Below are positions 8,354-17,572 of a stretch of 64,000 nt of DNA, in pieces. Every line of letters starts with the position of its first letter. The first letter of the stretch is position 1. The translations under genes were made by a program, and so were the position numbers. The DNA comes from Tissierella praeacuta_A (lineage in GTDB: Bacteria > Bacillota > Clostridia > Tissierellales > Tissierellaceae): NCBI RefSeq assembly GCF_040396155.1, contig NZ_JBEBOY010000003.1, positions 1-64,000 on the forward strand, written 5' to 3'. Under the pieces are notes generated by a model. It ran no database searches. It had not been told where the DNA came from and saw only the letters and a list, made by a program, of their open reading frames with translations.

Positions 8354-8402
8354 TTTTTATATTTTTGGGAAACTATAAGAAAAGACATAAGGAGGTAGTT
8401 TT

Positions 8403-9107
8403 TTGGAACTTAGACTTTTCATTATAGCTATAATACCTGCGGCAATCATAATCACAGGTATATATTTATCTGATAGACATGATAGAGAACCTCTAAAGGT
8501 TTTGTTATTTACCTATATTTTAGGAGCATTAACTGTGATTCCTTCAGTTATAGTTGAAGAATTTTTAATTAGATTTAATATATTTCCTGGTGTATTAGGT
8601 GCTTTTTATAATGCATTTTTTGTTGCAGGATTTACAGAAGAATTTTTTAAAAGGTTAGTTGTACTAAAATACCCTTATAAAACAAAATTTTTCAACGAAA
8701 AACTAGATGGTATAGTGTATTCAGTATTTGCCACAATGGGTTTTGCAACTGTAGAAAATGTAATCTACGTAGCATACAGATATACTAACAATCCTTTCAT
8801 TGGATTATATAGAGGAGTATTTTCAGTTCCCGCCCATGCTGTTTTTGGTATAACCATGGGATATTATCTATCTTTAGCCAAATTTGATACAAATTTAGAT
8901 AGAAGAAGAATGAATATGAGAAAATCATTGTATATGCCACTTATTATGCATGGAATATTTGATTTTATACTGATGGCTCAAATACCACAGCTTACTATGA
9001 TTTTTGTTCCATATGTAATATTCTTATGGATATTAAATCAAAGGAAGTTAGCAAATTTCATGTATGACTCAAAATCTAGAGTAATAGGTCTAAAAAGAAA
9101 AGAATAA
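8403..9107 (+). CDS. PrsW-family intramembrane metalloprotease
   Basis: A 234-aa protein with about seven membrane helices and all three PrsW motifs: Glu79-Glu80-x-x-Lys83 (EEFFK), a FATVE motif ending at Glu118, and His183-GIF-Asp187 (HGIFD), plus His145. The family cleaves membrane proteins; in Bacillus PrsW cuts the anti-sigma factor RsiW. No anti-sigma factor is visible nearby, so the target is unknown. The start is TTG at 8403, about 7 nt after AAGGAGG; no closer ATG exists. Confidence 0.88.
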   Translation: MELRLFIIAIIPAAIIITGIYLSDRHDREPLKVLLFTYILGALTVIPSVIVEEFLIRFNIFPGVLGAFYNAFFVAGFTEEFFKRLVVLKYPYKTKFFNEKLDGIVYSVFATMGFATVENVIYVAYRYTNNPFIGLYRGVFSVPAHAVFGITMGYYLSLAKFDTNLDRRRMNMRKSLYMPLIMHGIFDFILMAQIPQLTMIFVPYVIFLWILNQRKLANFMYDSKSRVIGLKRKE

Positions 9108-9130
9108 GCCAGTTGGCTTATTCTTTTTTT
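9098..9130 (+). terminator. Terminator of PrsW gene
   Basis: AGAATAAGCCA (9101-9111) pairs with TGGCTTATTCT (9114-9124), then a T7 run; overlaps the stop codon. Confidence 0.85.
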
Positions 9131-9150
9131 GAAAATTATTAAATGTTATC

Positions 9151-9196
9151 TTGACAGATATAGAACACTGGTGTACTATATAGTTAATACACTAGT
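9151..9196 (+). promoter_or_regulatory. Promoter with YtrA-type operator
   Basis: TTGACA (9151-9156), a 17-nt spacer and TACTAT (9174-9179). An inverted repeat, ACTGGTGTA (9167-9175) and TACACTAGT (9188-9196), spans the -10 box. GTGTA/TACAC half sites are typical of YtrA-subfamily GntR repressors, so the first gene very probably represses its own operon here. Confidence 0.8.
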
Positions 9197-9215
9197 AATA
9201 AGCGAGGTGAGGTAA

Positions 9216-9578
9216 ATGATATTCCATGATAATCTGCCAATTTATATTCAGATTATGAATTTAATAAAGAAGAGGATTGTTATAGGGGAATTAAAGGAGG
9301 GAGAAAAATTGCCATCAGTAAGAGAACTGTCTACAGAACTTAAGGTTAATCCAAATACTATACAAAGGTCATATCAAGAGCTTGAAAGAGAAGATTTAGT
9401 ATTTACACAAAGAGGCACGGGTACATTTGTTGTAGAGGATAAGGAGATAATAAAGGATTTAAAGAAAAATATGGCATCAAATGTAGTTAAATCTTTTATC
9501 ATAGACATGAAATCTTTGGGGTTCACTTCGGAAGAGATTATAGAATTGATTAACGAGAATGCAAAGGAGGTAAAGTAA
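9216..9578 (+). CDS. GntR-family repressor, YtrA subfamily
   Basis: A 120-aa regulator with an N-terminal winged helix-turn-helix (residues about 8-75; IYIQIMNLIKKRIVIGEL and LPSVRELSTELKVNPNTIQ are classic GntR sequence) and only a short C-terminal helical tail for dimerisation, the hallmark of YtrA-type members. It overlaps the next gene by one base, is preceded by GAGGTGAGG, and has a matching operator over its promoter. Such regulators usually control ABC transporters that respond to cell-envelope stress; the inducer here is unknown. Confidence 0.9.
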   Translation: MIFHDNLPIYIQIMNLIKKRIVIGELKEGEKLPSVRELSTELKVNPNTIQRSYQELEREDLVFTQRGTGTFVVEDKEIIKDLKKNMASNVVKSFIIDMKSLGFTSEEIIELINENAKEVK

Positions 9579-10276
9579 TGGAGAATATTATAGAAATTAA
9601 AGGACTTACTAAATCTTATCGTAATAAAAGAGCATTAAATAATATATCCTTAGACATAGAAAAGGGAAAGGTAATTGGAATACTTGGACCTAATGGAAGT
9701 GGAAAGACTACTATGATAAAGATTATTACTGGTATACTTAGAGAATCAAATGGAGAGATATTAATAGATGGAAATAAACCAGGGGCAATTACAAAATCTA
9801 TAGTATCGTATTTGCCAGATAGAAATTTCTTATATAATTGGATGGATATACAAGATGCAGTAAATTTTTATAAAGACTTTTATAAAGACTTTGATGAAAA
9901 TAAAGCCTATGAATTATTAGATTTTATGAAATTAGATAGAAAGATGAAAATTAATTCTCTGTCTAAAGGAATGACAGAAAAATTAAATCTTACATTAGTT
10001 TTATCAAGAAATGCTAAGGTATATATATTAGATGAACCAATTGCAGGAGTAGATCCAGTGGCTAGGGACCAAATCCTTGATGCAATAATAAAAAATTATA
10101 ATGAGAATAGTACAATGCTTATTACTACCCATCTAGTAAGGGATATGGAAAATATCTTTGATGATGTAGTTTTCATAAGAGAAGGAGAAATTTATTTAAC
10201 TGGTAATGCAGAAACTTTAAGAGAAGAAAGAGGTATGCAAATAGATGACCTCTACAAAGAAATATTTGGAGAATAG
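9578..10276 (+). CDS. ABC transporter ATP-binding protein, YtrB/CcmA type
   Basis: A 232-aa ATPase with Walker A GPNGSGKTT (residues 37-45), a divergent signature LSKGMTEKL and Walker B/D-loop LDEPIAGVDP. Its start overlaps the repressor stop (TAATG), indicating translational coupling. It pairs with the membrane protein encoded next. Related YtrA-controlled exporters are linked to resistance to wall-active compounds; the substrate cannot be inferred. Confidence 0.92.
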   Translation: MENIIEIKGLTKSYRNKRALNNISLDIEKGKVIGILGPNGSGKTTMIKIITGILRESNGEILIDGNKPGAITKSIVSYLPDRNFLYNWMDIQDAVNFYKDFYKDFDENKAYELLDFMKLDRKMKINSLSKGMTEKLNLTLVLSRNAKVYILDEPIAGVDPVARDQILDAIIKNYNENSTMLITTHLVRDMENIFDDVVFIREGEIYLTGNAETLREERGMQIDDLYKEIFGE

Positions 10277-10286
10277 GAGGGATACA

Positions 10287-11117
10287 ATGAGAAAATATAT
10301 GAAGTATGAAATAAAGGGAAGCTATAAATTTATATTAGGTATAATAGCTATAGTATTAATTGCATCAACTATTATCCAAATTAATATATCAAGATATGAT
10401 GCATCAAATAGTATTAATGGTTTTGCTACACTTATGCTACTTGTATCTATATTGGTTATATTTGGAGCATTTTTAACAGCATTTTTCCAAATTATAGGCT
10501 CTTTTAGAAAAGAATTATATGAAGATAGGGGATATTTAACTTTTACTCTTCCTCTTACAGGTAATAAAATCCTTGGAGCGAAATTAATAGTGGCTGTAAT
10601 CTGGTTTTTAGCTTTGGGAATTTCAATAGTATTATATAATTTATTGCTCGCTATGATATTATATGGTTCTGATTGGATAAACATTATTAAACAAATAATA
10701 AACACTGTAAATTTAGGGGTATTCTCCATAGGAATAGTGTCATTAGTATCGGCTATATTAACTTTAATTTTAATATATTTTTCAATGACATTAAGTCGTG
10801 TAAGCATAAAAAATAAAAAAATTGGCGGATTATGGTTTATTATATTTTTAATATTAAATTCTTTAGCAGGATATTTTACTTTTAAAGTAATTAACGTATT
10901 TCCATACTATATGAGTTTGGAAAACTTTAAGATATTACATTCTTATGAGTTAAATTTCTTTCCGACTCTAACTGGTATTACTAAGCAACAACTAATATTA
11001 TTTGGCAATAATTTTGATGCATATATAAATATATTTGGTGTTTTATCAATGATAATAATGGGGTTAGGTGCATTTTTAGCCACAGGATATTTAATAGAAA
11101 AGAAAATAGACATTTAA
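10287..11117 (+). CDS. ABC-2-type permease of the GntR-controlled transporter
   Basis: A 276-aa membrane protein with about six hydrophobic helices and the pattern of ABC exporter permeases (an Arg/Lys-rich cytoplasmic start, then SFRKELYEDRGYLTFTLPLTG after the second helix). The ATG at 10287 is chosen because GGAGGG (10277-10282) precedes it; an upstream in-frame ATG lies inside the ATPase gene. It closes the three-gene operon and is followed by a bidirectional terminator. Confidence 0.85.
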   Translation: MRKYMKYEIKGSYKFILGIIAIVLIASTIIQINISRYDASNSINGFATLMLLVSILVIFGAFLTAFFQIIGSFRKELYEDRGYLTFTLPLTGNKILGAKLIVAVIWFLALGISIVLYNLLLAMILYGSDWINIIKQIINTVNLGVFSIGIVSLVSAILTLILIYFSMTLSRVSIKNKKIGGLWFIIFLILNSLAGYFTFKVINVFPYYMSLENFKILHSYELNFFPTLTGITKQQLILFGNNFDAYINIFGVLSMIIMGLGAFLATGYLIEKKIDI

Positions 11118-11124
11118 ATATACT

Positions 11125-11150
11125 AAAAAGGTGGAGTTGTCCACCTTTTT
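11125..11150. terminator. Bidirectional terminator between convergent genes
   Basis: AAAAAGGTGGA (11125-11135) and TCCACCTTTTT (11140-11150) give U tracts on both strands, ending the ABC operon and the opposing glycosidase-like gene. Confidence 0.9.
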
Positions 11151-13329
11151 AATATTCACTAAATTTATTTTTTAATATATAATATGACTTTTTAAGTCTT
11201 TCCTCTATAATAGGTTCATTCCATTCATCCCATGTATATAGATAAGTATCGTTATTCAATATCTTTCCTTCATTTATTCTAGGGAAAGAATCGAAACTTT
11301 CAGGTCTGTTAGGGTCAAATGCAACTATAGATACTTTAACGCCCTCAACATTTTTTCTTGAGTTTAGTCCGTCTATATACATATCTCCTAGAATCTCTTT
11401 AGTACTAGGGTCTGTAAATCCTAAAAGAAGCCAAGGAATTTTTATTTCAATAAAATTATCTTTTTTATTTATATAATAATCTGCAAGAGAGTCATAGTTT
11501 TCTGATTCTGGATTTCCATTACCATGTTTTAATAAACCAGTTTCATAATCATTAAATGGTATTTTTTGTTTTGCCTTTGGTATAGTTATTTCCTTATTTA
11601 AAGCTAATTTTATAGGATTATATAAGCCACTATTCTTATTTTCAAAGGAAGGGGTGTCTGGTAACATCTTCAATACTTTTCCGTATTGATAATAATGGGA
11701 ATCGTAATAGCTATCTACTACAACTCTTGAATCACCACTATCATTAATATTAATTATAAAATCTATGCCATTTTCTGTTAATATATTTTCATTATAAGGA
11801 TTTGTCGTATTACCCTGTTCAGGATTTGTATCTAAGAAAATCAGTGTATCTAGGGAAGTATTTCTTAAATCCTTGTATTCTATGGCAAAATAAATATATT
11901 TTTCATCGTGATCCATATAGACATTTTTAATTTTATCAGTATTTTTTTTATCAGAAGTGTATATAGGTTTGGTCTTATTGTTTTTCCAATCTTTCTTATC
12001 TCCATCAATTTTAACCTTATATCTATCAAAACTTAAAAGACCAAATTGTTGTTCACAGCTTTGTGCATTTGACCAATATGACCTTCTATGAAGATTATCA
12101 AAATCCATTGTATTCCAAGATTCTTTAAACCATTCATCCTGCCAAGAAAAAACAATTCCACCTAAGTAACCTTCATGGACAATATCTTCAAACAGATTCG
12201 CTGCTATATTTCCTTGCTCTTCCTCTGATATAAAACCTTGATTCCAGCCATGGATATTTACATGGGACATCCCTCTAGAACTAGGAATGCCAAACTCTGC
12301 AATTAAAACAGGTATTTCATGAGCCTTAATAAGGTCTTGTAAATATCCATTATAATTATTTGCCTTACCCCTATAATCTATATGTTTAGTATACTTTGGA
12401 TCAAAGTTTAAGAAATCCGGATAATAAGGATATGTATGATAAGAAGCAAAATATCCAGTTTCTATATTTCTAAGTTTTATTACATTTGGATTAATATTTG
12501 CTATGTTTTCTTGTTCAATAGGCTCATATGGCTGTTTCAATATATCTGTACTTGTCCAATTTGTAAAGCTAATAGGTCTTTGCCATTTATATTTTTCCAT
12601 TTCATAGGAGAGAGTATAATCCATTATATCAGCTAACCAAATTTCAAAGGGATTTGCATCTTCTGTATATACAAAATCTCCATCATAATCTCCTTTATCT
12701 AATCTAGTAGTATTCATATTATTTACCATATATGGATACCATTCTATTCCAAGAATCCATCCAATTACATAAGGAGATACATCTGCAGTATAATCTACAG
12801 TTGAATGCCCAAATCTTTCTGTTAAAGTAGCATTTCCATGAATTACATCTATGACTTGACTTATCTCTTCTTTAAAAGGGAGGATATTATCTAACTTAAA
12901 TGCATCTAAAGATTCTTTTAGCGGTTCTTCATCCATCCAAACTCCTTGAAATAAATAAATTTTATTTTCGTGTTTATCATTATACTTTTTTAATTCTGTA
13001 TAAAATTCTGGGGGATGAATAGTATATGTACGAACAGCATTAGCATTCATTTCACCAATATAATTAAACCATCTAGAATATTCTTCTTTAGATATTCCAG
13101 CTTCCTCAGGCCATTTACCTGGTATTGTAATTCCGATATTTACACCTTTAATAATTATATCTTGCCACTGTCCATCTTTTAGTACTTGAAATCTATTTCC
13201 ATTTATTTTACTAGAGAAATTAATTTCATTATTTAAATATACTTCAACTGGCTGTTTTTTAAAATAACTAAAAGAAAAAATAAATAGTAAAATCAATACA
13301 CTAATAAAAAGAATAGACTTTTTCTTCAT
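11149..13329 (-). CDS. Exported glycoside-hydrolase-like TIM-barrel protein with C-terminal carbohydrate-binding-like domain
   Basis: A 726-aa protein with an N-terminal membrane anchor or signal (residues 5-22). Residues about 55-420 look like a clan-A glycosidase barrel: KGVNIGITIPGKWP at the first strand, Glu196 in ILGIEWYP (candidate acid/base) and Glu345 in LIAEFGIP (candidate nucleophile), with many aromatic residues. Residues about 435-700 resemble a CBM9/DOMON-type beta sandwich (KIDGDKKDWKN, then DEKYIYFAIEYKD). GGAGGG lies 8 nt before the ATG. I cannot name the substrate or GH family with certainty. It stands alone with no sugar transporter or polysaccharide genes nearby, so a wall or extracellular-matrix polymer is as plausible as a dietary glycan. 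Confidence 0.65.
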   Translation of the reverse strand: MKKKSILFISVLILLFIFSFSYFKKQPVEVYLNNEINFSSKINGNRFQVLKDGQWQDIIIKGVNIGITIPGKWPEEAGISKEEYSRWFNYIGEMNANAVRTYTIHPPEFYTELKKYNDKHENKIYLFQGVWMDEEPLKESLDAFKLDNILPFKEEISQVIDVIHGNATLTERFGHSTVDYTADVSPYVIGWILGIEWYPYMVNNMNTTRLDKGDYDGDFVYTEDANPFEIWLADIMDYTLSYEMEKYKWQRPISFTNWTSTDILKQPYEPIEQENIANINPNVIKLRNIETGYFASYHTYPYYPDFLNFDPKYTKHIDYRGKANNYNGYLQDLIKAHEIPVLIAEFGIPSSRGMSHVNIHGWNQGFISEEEQGNIAANLFEDIVHEGYLGGIVFSWQDEWFKESWNTMDFDNLHRRSYWSNAQSCEQQFGLLSFDRYKVKIDGDKKDWKNNKTKPIYTSDKKNTDKIKNVYMDHDEKYIYFAIEYKDLRNTSLDTLIFLDTNPEQGNTTNPYNENILTENGIDFIININDSGDSRVVVDSYYDSHYYQYGKVLKMLPDTPSFENKNSGLYNPIKLALNKEITIPKAKQKIPFNDYETGLLKHGNGNPESENYDSLADYYINKKDNFIEIKIPWLLLGFTDPSTKEILGDMYIDGLNSRKNVEGVKVSIVAFDPNRPESFDSFPRINEGKILNNDTYLYTWDEWNEPIIEERLKKSYYILKNKFSEY

Positions 13330-13876
13330 GAAGTATTCCCTCCTATTAATTTTCTAATATATACCCTTCCATAAGCTTGATAATTATTTGATTTTGAAAT
13401 ATTATTAAAGAGAATATATAATTAGTTATATTTTACCTAATATTATACCATATAAAGGAATGAATATTATGAATTTTAAAATTCAATATAGAAGAAAAGT
13501 ATTTTTGGACTGAAAGACATAGAGTATTTAGTTCATATATCTTATGCTAGAGTAGAATAAACTAATGGAATTAAAGGATATAGCAATAAATTTATATAGT
13601 TAAAGGCAGTAAAAAAAATATATATAAGTTACAGAACTGGTCATACTATGAAATGATGGTATTATGAATCTATATTTATTAAAGTTTTAACCTAGTGAAA
13701 AAAGGTATAGAGGGATCTTGTTTATTAAAAAATCTAATTTAATAGTAAATAAGGGGGATGGCGATTTGAGGGTAGATGGTTTCAGTGTAATAATGAGGTT
13801 AATAATTAAGAAATCATAAACTAGTATTAGTTAGAATAATAATATTAGAGAGAAAGTTATAAATAGGGGTGATATT
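13330..13876. other. 547-bp AT-rich intergenic region between divergent genes
   Basis: This should hold promoters for both the minus-strand glycosidase-like gene and the M48 protease, but I see no consensus promoter pair. A plus-strand frame open from about 13695 to the TAA after KKS near 13819, with RBS-like AAGGGGGA in it, encodes protein-like sequence (KSNLIVNKGDGDLRVDG) but has no good start; it may be a gene relic. Confidence 0.35.
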
Positions 13877-15103
13877 GTGAATGGCAAACTAAAGTTGGCG
13901 ATTATTTTATTTTTTGTGTTTCTATTGGTTTTTGTTACAGTAGTTGTGGTTAGTGAATATATGAATATGAATAAAATAAGATCTGAATATCCAGACTTAC
14001 ATGAAGATGTCTATAATTTTAGGAAGGATAGTCTAAAGGTATGGGCTATTAGATTGTTCCTTCAATTTATTATACCTTTATTATTTCTTACATCTAGGTT
14101 ATCTTATAGAATAAGATATTTAGTAGAGAGTAATAAATCATTGTTTCTTACGGGATTATTATATGGCATTGTTTTTTTTACAATAATATTTTTAGTAAAT
14201 CTTCCTTTGGATTATTATAGCTCCTTCTATTTAAAACATAAATATGGATTATCTAACCAGACATTTATAAGATGGATTGAAGTCACATTAAAGAGCTTTA
14301 TAATAAATGATTTAATTATTTCATTTTTTATATTCATTCCTTTTTACATTATCTATAGAAATCCTAAGATCTGGTGGCTTCAATTATCATTTTTAATTAT
14401 ACCATTTATTATATTTATGGTATTTATTTCTCCTTTCGTTATAGACCCTATATTTAATAAATATACATCCATAGAAAATGAAAGGCTAGGAAAGGAAATA
14501 ACAAAACTTCTTGATAAGGCAGATATACAAAATGCAAAGATATATAAGGTTGATAAGAGTAAGGATACTAAAACTATGAATGCATATATGACTGGTATAT
14601 TTCATTCAAAGAGAATAGTTCTTTGGGACACAACTATTAATAATCTAGAGGAAAAAGAGGTTCTTAGTATAACTGCTCATGAAATAGGTCATTATGTAAA
14701 GGGACATATTTGGAAAAACATTATTTTTAGTAGTATAGGTACAATTTTATTATTGTTTTTAGTTTATATTACATCTACATGGATACTTAATTTATCTAAT
14801 GGAGTATTTGGAATCAGAAAACTTTATGATATAGCTGCAGTGCCATTGTTAATTTTGGTACTCAATTTTTATTCATTTATAGGTTCACCAATTGCAAACT
14901 ATTCTTCAAGGAAAATGGAAATTGAAGCAGATGCTTATGAAATAATTCTTACTGAAGATAGAGAATCAGCTATATCTGGTATGGAAAAATTATATAAGGA
15001 AAGCTTAGGGTTACCTAGACCAAGTGAGATTTTTAAGATATGGTATCATACCCATCCTACATTAGAAGAGAGAATAGATTTCTATAAAAACTATAATTCT
15101 TAA
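13877..15103 (+). CDS. M48-family metallopeptidase (Ste24/CAAX-protease-like)
   Basis: A 408-aa zinc protease. The first 190 residues contain about five membrane helices typical of the Ste24 N-terminal domain. The zinc site HEIGH has His268, Glu269 and His272 within TAHEIGHYVKGH; the third ligand is Glu350 in MEIEADAYE, as in M48 enzymes. Members of this group in bacteria probably take part in membrane-protein quality control. The start is GTG at 13877 after AGGGGTGA. It ends in a terminator shared with the convergent small gene. Confidence 0.9.
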   Translation: MNGKLKLAIILFFVFLLVFVTVVVVSEYMNMNKIRSEYPDLHEDVYNFRKDSLKVWAIRLFLQFIIPLLFLTSRLSYRIRYLVESNKSLFLTGLLYGIVFFTIIFLVNLPLDYYSSFYLKHKYGLSNQTFIRWIEVTLKSFIINDLIISFFIFIPFYIIYRNPKIWWLQLSFLIIPFIIFMVFISPFVIDPIFNKYTSIENERLGKEITKLLDKADIQNAKIYKVDKSKDTKTMNAYMTGIFHSKRIVLWDTTINNLEEKEVLSITAHEIGHYVKGHIWKNIIFSSIGTILLLFLVYITSTWILNLSNGVFGIRKLYDIAAVPLLILVLNFYSFIGSPIANYSSRKMEIEADAYEIILTEDRESAISGMEKLYKESLGLPRPSEIFKIWYHTHPTLEERIDFYKNYNS

Positions 15104-15111
15104 TAAAAAAT

Positions 15112-15137
15112 TAAAGTGATGGTTTTCCATCACTTTA
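15112..15137. terminator. Bidirectional hairpin between convergent genes
   Basis: TAAAGTGATGG (15112-15122) pairs with CCATCACTTTA (15127-15137) around TTTT. The right arm contains the stop codon of the minus-strand gene. U tracts are short on both sides. Confidence 0.65.
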
Positions 15138-15371
15138 GTTATGTCTACTTGCTAAATCATTTAATAAATCAGAAGTGAGTTTGTTTATATCTTCCATTTG
15201 TTTATTTAGTCTGTCAAATTTTTTAGATAGTTCTTTGTCCTTCGTATTGCCTAAATCATTAGAATTAAGCAGCATACTAATACTTGTGAAATGTTCCATA
15301 TTAGAAAAATTATTTTCTTCTATTTTCTTAGCTTGATTGAGTATTTCATCCATAGCTCTTGGATTTTCCAT
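15135..15371 (-). CDS. Small hypothetical protein, helical
   Basis: A 78-aa, charged, predicted all-helical soluble protein (MENPRAMDEILNQAKKIEEN), with heptad-like spacing in KKFDRLNKQMEDINKLTSDL suggesting a short coiled coil. AAAGGATGA precedes the ATG. I do not recognise the family. It lies in a minus-strand group with another small protein and a VanW protein, possibly co-transcribed. Confidence 0.6.
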   Translation of the reverse strand: MENPRAMDEILNQAKKIEENNFSNMEHFTSISMLLNSNDLGNTKDKELSKKFDRLNKQMEDINKLTSDLLNDLASRHN

Positions 15372-15447
15372 ACAATCATCCTTTCATATATCTATAGAAT
15401 TAGTATGTCATAATATATAGAAATTATCATAAAAAATAAGAGGTATA

Positions 15448-15660
15448 TTATTTTTTATTTATATCATCTACCCATTCTTTTGCTTTTATTACAGCATCAT
15501 ATGTTGGTATTGAAACTCCTGAATCAGACATCTTTTTTTCTGTATTGTAGTATATATCTGTAGGTGAATATCCAAAATCAGGATCTTTATGATTTTTATA
15601 TGAACCTGTTTTTGATTTAGATTCAGTTTTAGTATTTAAACTTCTCTTATCTTCTTTCAT
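15448..15660 (-). CDS. Small hypothetical protein, possibly spore-associated
   Basis: A 70-aa hydrophilic, Lys/Ser-rich protein that looks disordered over its first 30 residues and ends with GVSIPTYDAVIKAKEWVDD. The AKEWVD ending resembles that of small clostridial DUF3787-type spore proteins; this is a weak match from memory. AAGGAGGA precedes the ATG. Confidence 0.55.
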   Translation of the reverse strand: MKEDKRSLNTKTESKSKTGSYKNHKDPDFGYSPTDIYYNTEKKMSDSGVSIPTYDAVIKAKEWVDDINKK

Positions 15661-15678
15661 GTAAAATCCTCCTTAAAG

Positions 15679-16611
15679 TTAATTGGTTTCTATTACTTTT
15701 GGTAAAGGTTGATAATTACTAATTCCCATGTTTTTTATTATATAATGGTCATCATCATAAAATATTGTAATGGTGGATTTAACTGTTGCCCCATCCATTC
15801 CATTCAGTACAATTTTTGTTTCTCCAGGATTTAGATTTTCATTTTTAATATATTTTGTAGATGGTTTAGTAATATTTTTTATTTCATGATTCCATTCTAT
15901 TTTAAGAGGCTTCTCAACACCATAAAACCCCATATACAATCTATTGTCAATCATTTCTGCCCAAATCAATATTGAATCTTCAGTGGTATTTTTAAATATC
16001 AAATCTTTTACACCATAAGCAACAGTTGCATCTTGACCATAAGGTACATAATTAACTGGCATTGAATGATTATGCCTTTCTATTATTTCAAAATTAGACA
16101 ACGCTGCTAGATTATAGAGAGTTGTGGCAACTTTACACACTCCTCCACCTTCAGTCATTATAATATTACCGCCTATATATGAAGCACCTTCTTTAAAACC
16201 TTTAGATTTAGTATAAGGACCTATGGCAGAATTCTGAGAAAATGTTTTTAAAGGCTTAATTACTTGACCTCTGACTTTTTGGCTGGCTAGATTAACATTA
16301 TATCCTTCACCTGGTAGGGGATTATTTAATACAGCACAAAATCCAGCTATAAGAATAGGAGTATTATATTTTTCCTTTGCCTTTAAAAAATCAGCATCAT
16401 TTCTCCAAGGCATATTATTTACTTGTCCCGAAATTTCTGGAATATCATATCGATTGTCTCTTTTATTAATCATAAGTTCAGGACTTTTATTAGTATTGAG
16501 AATGCTTTTACTAGAACTTACATAGTTAAAGCTATTATCAGCGGAATAAGCTGTTGTTGATAATAATATTGCTAAACTAATAGGTAGAATAGTTAACTTA
16601 AATTTATCCAT
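15679..16611 (-). CDS. VanW-family exported protein
   Basis: A 310-aa protein with an N-terminal signal peptide (residues 1-25) and the VanW core: a GEGYNVNLA segment, then GGGVCKVATTLYNLA, the RHNHSMPVNYVPYGQDATV motif and a closing beta-rich segment resembling a G5-like tail. VanW proteins are exported and linked to the cell wall, but their biochemical role is not settled. The ATG at 16611 is chosen because GGAGG (16617-16621) lies 5 nt before it; the in-frame ATG at 16629 has no RBS. Confidence 0.88.
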   Translation of the reverse strand: MDKFKLTILPISLAILLSTTAYSADNSFNYVSSSKSILNTNKSPELMINKRDNRYDIPEISGQVNNMPWRNDADFLKAKEKYNTPILIAGFCAVLNNPLPGEGYNVNLASQKVRGQVIKPLKTFSQNSAIGPYTKSKGFKEGASYIGGNIIMTEGGGVCKVATTLYNLAALSNFEIIERHNHSMPVNYVPYGQDATVAYGVKDLIFKNTTEDSILIWAEMIDNRLYMGFYGVEKPLKIEWNHEIKNITKPSTKYIKNENLNPGETKIVLNGMDGATVKSTITIFYDDDHYIIKNMGISNYQPLPKVIETN

Positions 16612-17085
16612 AGAAACCTCCACATGCAAAATAAAATTTATATCTCAGTAATATAGTTTCTTAATTTTAAGGTTAAAATATTCTTATATAAGTTGCCATT
16701 ATATGTTATTGAATTATTTTTAAAAGTGAAGGAAATTAAAAATACGTAGATTCTTTTTTATTTAAAGATTAATATATAGTACTGAATATAATTTTATTTG
16801 AATGTATCTCTAATAAATCAATCTGAGATGGAAAGTTATAATTTTCTAAAAGCAAGTTAACCTATATTTGTTTCAATAGATCTGTAATACAATAACATGA
16901 TAAAAGTAATAATAGATTATTTATTGAAGAATTTATTTGCATTATATTTTATTCATATTAAATAGGAATGTGAGAAATAATAAAATTCAATATATATTTT
17001 AGATATTTTTTATTTACTAACTGAATGACTATGATATAATTTCATATAATGGAATTATGAGGTTGGTAAATTAAGGAGAAGAAAT
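16612..17085. other. Intergenic region with one likely promoter
   Basis: AT-rich spacer between divergent genes. On the plus strand TTTACT (17013-17018), a 16-nt spacer and TATAAT (17035-17040) form a plausible promoter for the next gene. I find no remnant of the missing N-terminal half of that gene here. Confidence 0.4.
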
Positions 17086-17568
17086 ATGAATGATAAAAAA
17101 GATTTTTTAAAACGAGTAATTGATGATACTGGCAAAGGTATCAAAGGATATATAAAAGCTCAAATTACATTAATGTTTATAACCTTTATAATTCTTAATA
17201 TTGGCCTAGCACTTATAAATGTTCCCCATCCTATATTAATATCAGGGGGAATATCTATATTAGATGTTATTCCTGTATTGGGGGCAGGTATTGTAATGAT
17301 ACCTTGGTCTATAATTAGCTTTATTATGGGAAATAAAGATTTAGGATTAAATCTAGCAATTCTTTATGTTATCTTAGTTATTTTAAGACAATTTATAGAA
17401 CCTAAAATAGTAGGAAAAGAAATTGGAGTTAGACCGCTTTATACATTTATTGCGACTATATTAGGGGCTATGATACTTGGACCCATAGGTATTATGCTAG
17501 GGCCTATAATAGCTGTGATAATTAATTCAATCATGAAGATAAAAAATGAACTAAATAATAGGAGATAA
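17086..17568 (+). CDS. Half-length AI-2E/YtvI-like membrane protein
   Basis: A 160-aa membrane protein matching only the C-terminal half of AI-2E-family transporters (usually about 340-370 aa). The conserved block ISGGISILDVIPVLGAGIV is closest to the sporulation protein YtvI, followed by LRQFIEPKIVGKEIGVRPL and a glycine-rich last helix pair. AAGGAG precedes its ATG and a promoter lies upstream, so it may be expressed as it stands rather than being a simple pseudogene. It is followed at 4 nt by an HD-domain gene, implying co-transcription. Confidence 0.75.
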   Translation: MNDKKDFLKRVIDDTGKGIKGYIKAQITLMFITFIILNIGLALINVPHPILISGGISILDVIPVLGAGIVMIPWSIISFIMGNKDLGLNLAILYVILVILRQFIEPKIVGKEIGVRPLYTFIATILGAMILGPIGIMLGPIIAVIINSIMKIKNELNNRR

Positions 17569-17572
17569 GAAT

